64,000 nucleotides of DNA. Source: CAVROT01 sp963722905. GTDB lineage: Bacteria; Pseudomonadota; Alphaproteobacteria; Rhodobacterales; Rhodobacteraceae. This document shows positions 61,450 to 64,000 of this stretch, piece by piece; position 1 is the stretch's first letter; every line of letters starts with the position of its first letter. The notes under the pieces are model-generated. The model did no database searches and was not told where the DNA came from. It was given only the letters and a program-made list of their open reading frames with translations. The position numbers were made by a program, and so were the translations under genes. The DNA lies in the NCBI GenBank assembly GCA_963722905.1, contig CAVROT010000005.1:248001-312000 (forward strand). The letters are read 5' to 3'.

Positions 61450-64000
61450 CGCCCTTCGGGGTCGGACATGAGGGTGGCGTTTCCGCCGGCGGCGGTCGTG
61501 TCGGTGCAGACATGGCGCTCCACCACGCAGCAATGGCGCAGCGCATCGCCCCGGAGCAGCGGCACGATGGGGCCGGTGCGTTCGGCTAGGGCCCGGCGTA
61601 CCGCACGGGCGGTCGGGCCGCCGTCGTGGGCCACGGCGGCGACGCCCTCAAGCACGATCAGAGCGCCGGGCTCTGCCCTGCCGTCCAGATGCGGCGCAGC
61701 GAGTCCCGGAGCGACGGCGACGGCGGCGCACCCTTGCGCCGCGGCGATGGCCGCCTGCGCCAGCGCCGCCTCGGCGCCGGGACCGAGGCAGAGAACCGTT
61801 CCGCGCGGATGCAGCCGGGTCACGTTGCTTTCCCCCGTCGGTCCGGGCCGCTCGGCCACCGGCAGCGCCACTGGGGGCGACACGGCCGCGCCCAGCGCGC
61901 GTTGCAGCGCGGCGGGCGCAACGGGCGCCGACCCATCGTCGTCGGCGCCCGGCACGACCGGCGCCGGTCCGGCGACGCGGAACCGCGGCAGGTAGCGAGG
62001 TCCGCCCGCCTTTGGCCCCGTGCCCGACAGGCCCTCGCCGCCGAAGGGCTGGCTGCCGACGATCGCGCCGATCTGGTTGCGGTTGACGTAGGCATTGCCG
62101 GCATGGACGCGCGCCGGCAGGTCCTCGGCCCGGGCCGAGATGCGGGTGTGCAGCCCGAAAGTCAGCCCGTAGCCGCTGGCGTTGATCGCCTCGACCACGG
62201 CGCCCAGATCGCCGGCGCGGAAGGTCGCAACGTGCAGGACCGGGCCGAAGACCTCCTGCTCAAGGTCTGCGATGCCGCCCACCCGGATCGCGGCAGGGCC
62301 CAGAGAGCACCCCCCCGGATCCGGCAGCCGGTGGATCAGCCGCCCCTCGGCCGCGGCCGCGTCGACATGGGCGGCGATCCTGTCGCGTGCGGCGCGGGTG
62401 ATGACGGGGCCGATATCAGTGGCGGGATCCCAGGGATCGCCCAGACGCAACGCGTCCATGGCGCCCGTCAGCATCTCCAGCAGGCCCTCCGCCATCTCTT
62501 CCTGCACATAGAGGACACGCAGCGCCGAACAGCGCTGGCCGGCACTGCGGAAGGCCGAGTCGACGATGTCGCGCACCGCCTGCTCGGGCAGCGCGGTGCT
62601 GTCGACGATCATCGCGTTCAGCCCGCCCGTCTCGGCGATCAGCGGGGCGTGCGGGTCGGCATTGGCGGCCATCGCGCGGTTGATGGCCTGCGCCGTGGCG
62701 GTGGAACCGGTGAAAGCGCAGCCGTCGATGCCGGGATCCGAGGTCAACGCGGCGCCGACGTCGCCGCCGCCCGGCAGGAACTGCAGCGCGGCGCGGGGCA
62801 CGCCGGCGTCCAGCATGGCGCGCGTGGCAAGCGCCGCGATCAGGGGCGTCTCCGGCGCCGGCTTGGCCAGCACCGCGTTGCCGGCCGCCAGTGCGGCCGC
62901 GACCTGCCCGACGAAGATGGCGAGGGGGAAGTTCCACGGCGCCACGCATGCGAAGGTGCCGCCCGGCGCCACCGGAAGGCCCGCGGCCTCGTCCGCGTAG
63001 TAGCGCAGGAAGTCCACCGCCTCGCGCAGCTCGGCGATGGCGTCGGGCAGGGTCTTGCCGGCCTCGCGGGCGAGCAGCGCGAAGATCTCGGCATGGGCCG
63101 CCTCCAGCGCGTCCGCGGCGCCGCGCAGGACGTCCCCACGCACGGGCGCCGGTGCGTCCCAGGGCCGGGCGCCCGCCACGGCGCGGGCGACTATGGCGGC
63201 ATCCGCCTCGGCCCGCGTACCGACGACATCGCCGGGGTCGACGGGCGACAGGACCTCGTCCTGCGTGCCGTCCGCTTCGCCCGTCGCCAGCATCGGTGCG
63301 GCCGTCCACCGCGCGGTGCGGAACGGGGCGCGTCCGGCATCCAGCGATGCAAGGACGACAGGATCGTCCAGGTCCCATCCCCGGGAGTTGGCGCGCGGCG
63401 CGAAGAGATCGCGCGGCGGCGCGATCCGCGAGGGGCGCGCGGCGTCGCCGAAGGGATCGGCGACGACTTCCTCGGCGGGGACGTCGGGATCGGCCATGCG
63501 GTTGACGAAGCTGCTGTTGGCGCCGTTCTCCAGCAGGCGGCGCACGAGGTAGGCCAGAAGTTCCTTGTGGCGTCCGACGGGGGCGTAGATCCTCAGCCGA
63601 GTGCCGTGGCGGCGACGCACCGTGTCGTGCAGCGTCTCGCCCATGCCGTGAAGGCGCTGGAACTCGAACCCTTGGGTGTCGTTGCCGGCCATCCGCAGGA
63701 TCGCCGCGACCGAATGGGCGTTGTGCGTGGCGAACTGGGGATAGATCCGCTCGGCCCCCAGCAGTCGACGCGCGCAGGCAAGATAACTGACGTCCGTCGC
63801 GGCCTTGCGGGTGAAGACGGGGTAGCCCTCCAGCCCCTCGACCTGCGCCAGCTTGATCTCGGCGTCCCAGTAGGCACCCTTGACCAGGCGCACCATGATG
63901 CGCCGGTCCAGCCGGTGGGCCAGCGCCTCGAGCCAGTCGATCACCGGCATCGCGCGCTTGCCGTAGGCCTGCACGACCACCCCGAACCCGTCCCAGCCCG
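61446..64000 (-). CDS. putA: Bifunctional proline dehydrogenase / delta-1-pyrroline-5-carboxylate dehydrogenase PutA (C-terminal part)
   Basis: About 850 codons lie in the window; the N-terminus is beyond the right edge. The visible part begins in the proline dehydrogenase barrel (GVVVQAYGKRAMPVIDWLEA, RIMVRLVKGAYWDAEIK, FATHNAHSV, FEFQRLHGMGE, LRIYAPVGRHKELLAYLVRR). The P5C dehydrogenase follows (VAPWNFPLAIFVGQ, FTGSTATAQ, ETGGLNAMIVDS with the general-base Glu, FRSAGQRCSALRVLYV with the catalytic Cys). The C-terminal TTAAGGNATLM is the conserved end of type A PutA. It converts proline to glutamate at the membrane. Confidence 0.97.
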   Translation of the reverse strand, partial: GWDGFGVVVQAYGKRAMPVIDWLEALAHRLDRRIMVRLVKGAYWDAEIKLAQVEGLEGYPVFTRKAATDVSYLACARRLLGAERIYPQFATHNAHSVAAILRMAGNDTQGFEFQRLHGMGETLHDTVRRRHGTRLRIYAPVGRHKELLAYLVRRLLENGANSSFVNRMADPDVPAEEVVADPFGDAARPSRIAPPRDLFAPRANSRGWDLDDPVVLASLDAGRAPFRTARWTAAPMLATGEADGTQDEVLSPVDPGDVVGTRAEADAAIVARAVAGARPWDAPAPVRGDVLRGAADALEAAHAEIFALLAREAGKTLPDAIAELREAVDFLRYYADEAAGLPVAPGGTFACVAPWNFPLAIFVGQVAAALAAGNAVLAKPAPETPLIAALATRAMLDAGVPRAALQFLPGGGDVGAALTSDPGIDGCAFTGSTATAQAINRAMAANADPHAPLIAETGGLNAMIVDSTALPEQAVRDIVDSAFRSAGQRCSALRVLYVQEEMAEGLLEMLTGAMDALRLGDPWDPATDIGPVITRAARDRIAAHVDAAAAEGRLIHRLPDPGGCSLGPAAIRVGGIADLEQEVFGPVLHVATFRAGDLGAVVEAINASGYGLTFGLHTRISARAEDLPARVHAGNAYVNRNQIGAIVGSQPFGGEGLSGTGPKAGGPRYLPRFRVAGPAPVVPGADDDGSAPVAPAALQRALGAAVSPPVALPVAERPGPTGESNVTRLHPRGTVLCLGPGAEAALAQAAIAAAQGCAAVAVAPGLAAPHLDGRAEPGALIVLEGVAAVAHDGGPTARAVRRALAERTGPIVPLLRGDALRHCCVVERHVCTDTTAAGGNATLMSDPEGR

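Overview
This is high-GC DNA from an alphaproteobacterium, most likely a member of the Rhodobacterales (roseobacter/Rhodobacteraceae type). The evidence is the mreBCD-mrdAB cell-shape operon, a leucine leader peptide placed at the predicted mRNA start, a TRAP uptake system, a two-domain ALDH16-type aldehyde dehydrogenase, a VPLPA-CTERM surface protein, a bifunctional PutA, and a short recurring intergenic motif around GATATTTG/GAGTATTTG. No species can be named from the sequence alone. I see no phage, insertion sequence, CRISPR array or rRNA.

Layout. 1-1.5 kb: start of a dimethylglycine/sarcosine dehydrogenase-like gene and the remains of a Rieske oxygenase gene, the latter flanked by two inverted copies of the intergenic motif. 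1.5-9.3 kb: a catabolic cluster with a Gfo/Idh/MocA oxidoreductase and a GntR regulator on the minus strand, divergent from an SsuD-like flavin monooxygenase, an aldo-keto reductase, a flavin reductase and a complete TRAP transporter. The enzyme set resembles the sulfoquinovose monooxygenase (sulfo-SMO) pathway with a TRAP importer. 9.7-10.5 kb: a toxin/immunity pair that resembles Pseudomonas Tse2-Tsi2, with overlapping genes and no type VI secretion genes nearby. 10.5-17.5 kb: a Sel1-repeat protein, a MauG-like di-haem peroxidase, and an AttEFGH-like ABC transporter/lipocalin operon ending in a PNPOx-like protein. 17.6-22.6 kb: an oxidoreductase-SelD fusion, tRNA-Ala(CGC), a DUF2254 membrane protein, a GcvH-like protein without its lipoyl lysine, and a gamma-glutamylcyclotransferase-like protein. 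22.6-32 kb: gltX, a metallopeptidase, nadE, an 18-repeat MORN protein, an iron-sulfur photolyase coupled to an SDR, and an EF-hand protein. 32-41 kb: leuA with leader peptide, then mreB-mreC-mreD-mrdA-mrdB and a GhrA-like reductase. 41-49 kb: housekeeping and accessory enzymes. 49-53.3 kb: ALDH16 and deoC, divergent from rpe, which suggests deoxyribose-phosphate breakdown.

53.3-64 kb holds putA (cut by the window end) and a urease cluster on the minus strand, in the transcription order putA, ureD, ureA, small ORF, ureB, cyclase, lprI-like, ureC, DUF1127, ureE, VPLPA-CTERM, ureF, ureG. It is unusually interspersed with non-urease genes, and hairpins after ureC and after the VPLPA-CTERM gene suggest at least three transcription units. 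putA overlaps ureD by four bases, so proline breakdown and urease may be co-expressed.

The observations most worth checking are the Tse2/Tsi2-like pair, the possible sulfoquinovose cluster, the lysine-less GcvH, the leucine attenuator, and the hidden ORF joined at both ends to ureA and ureB.
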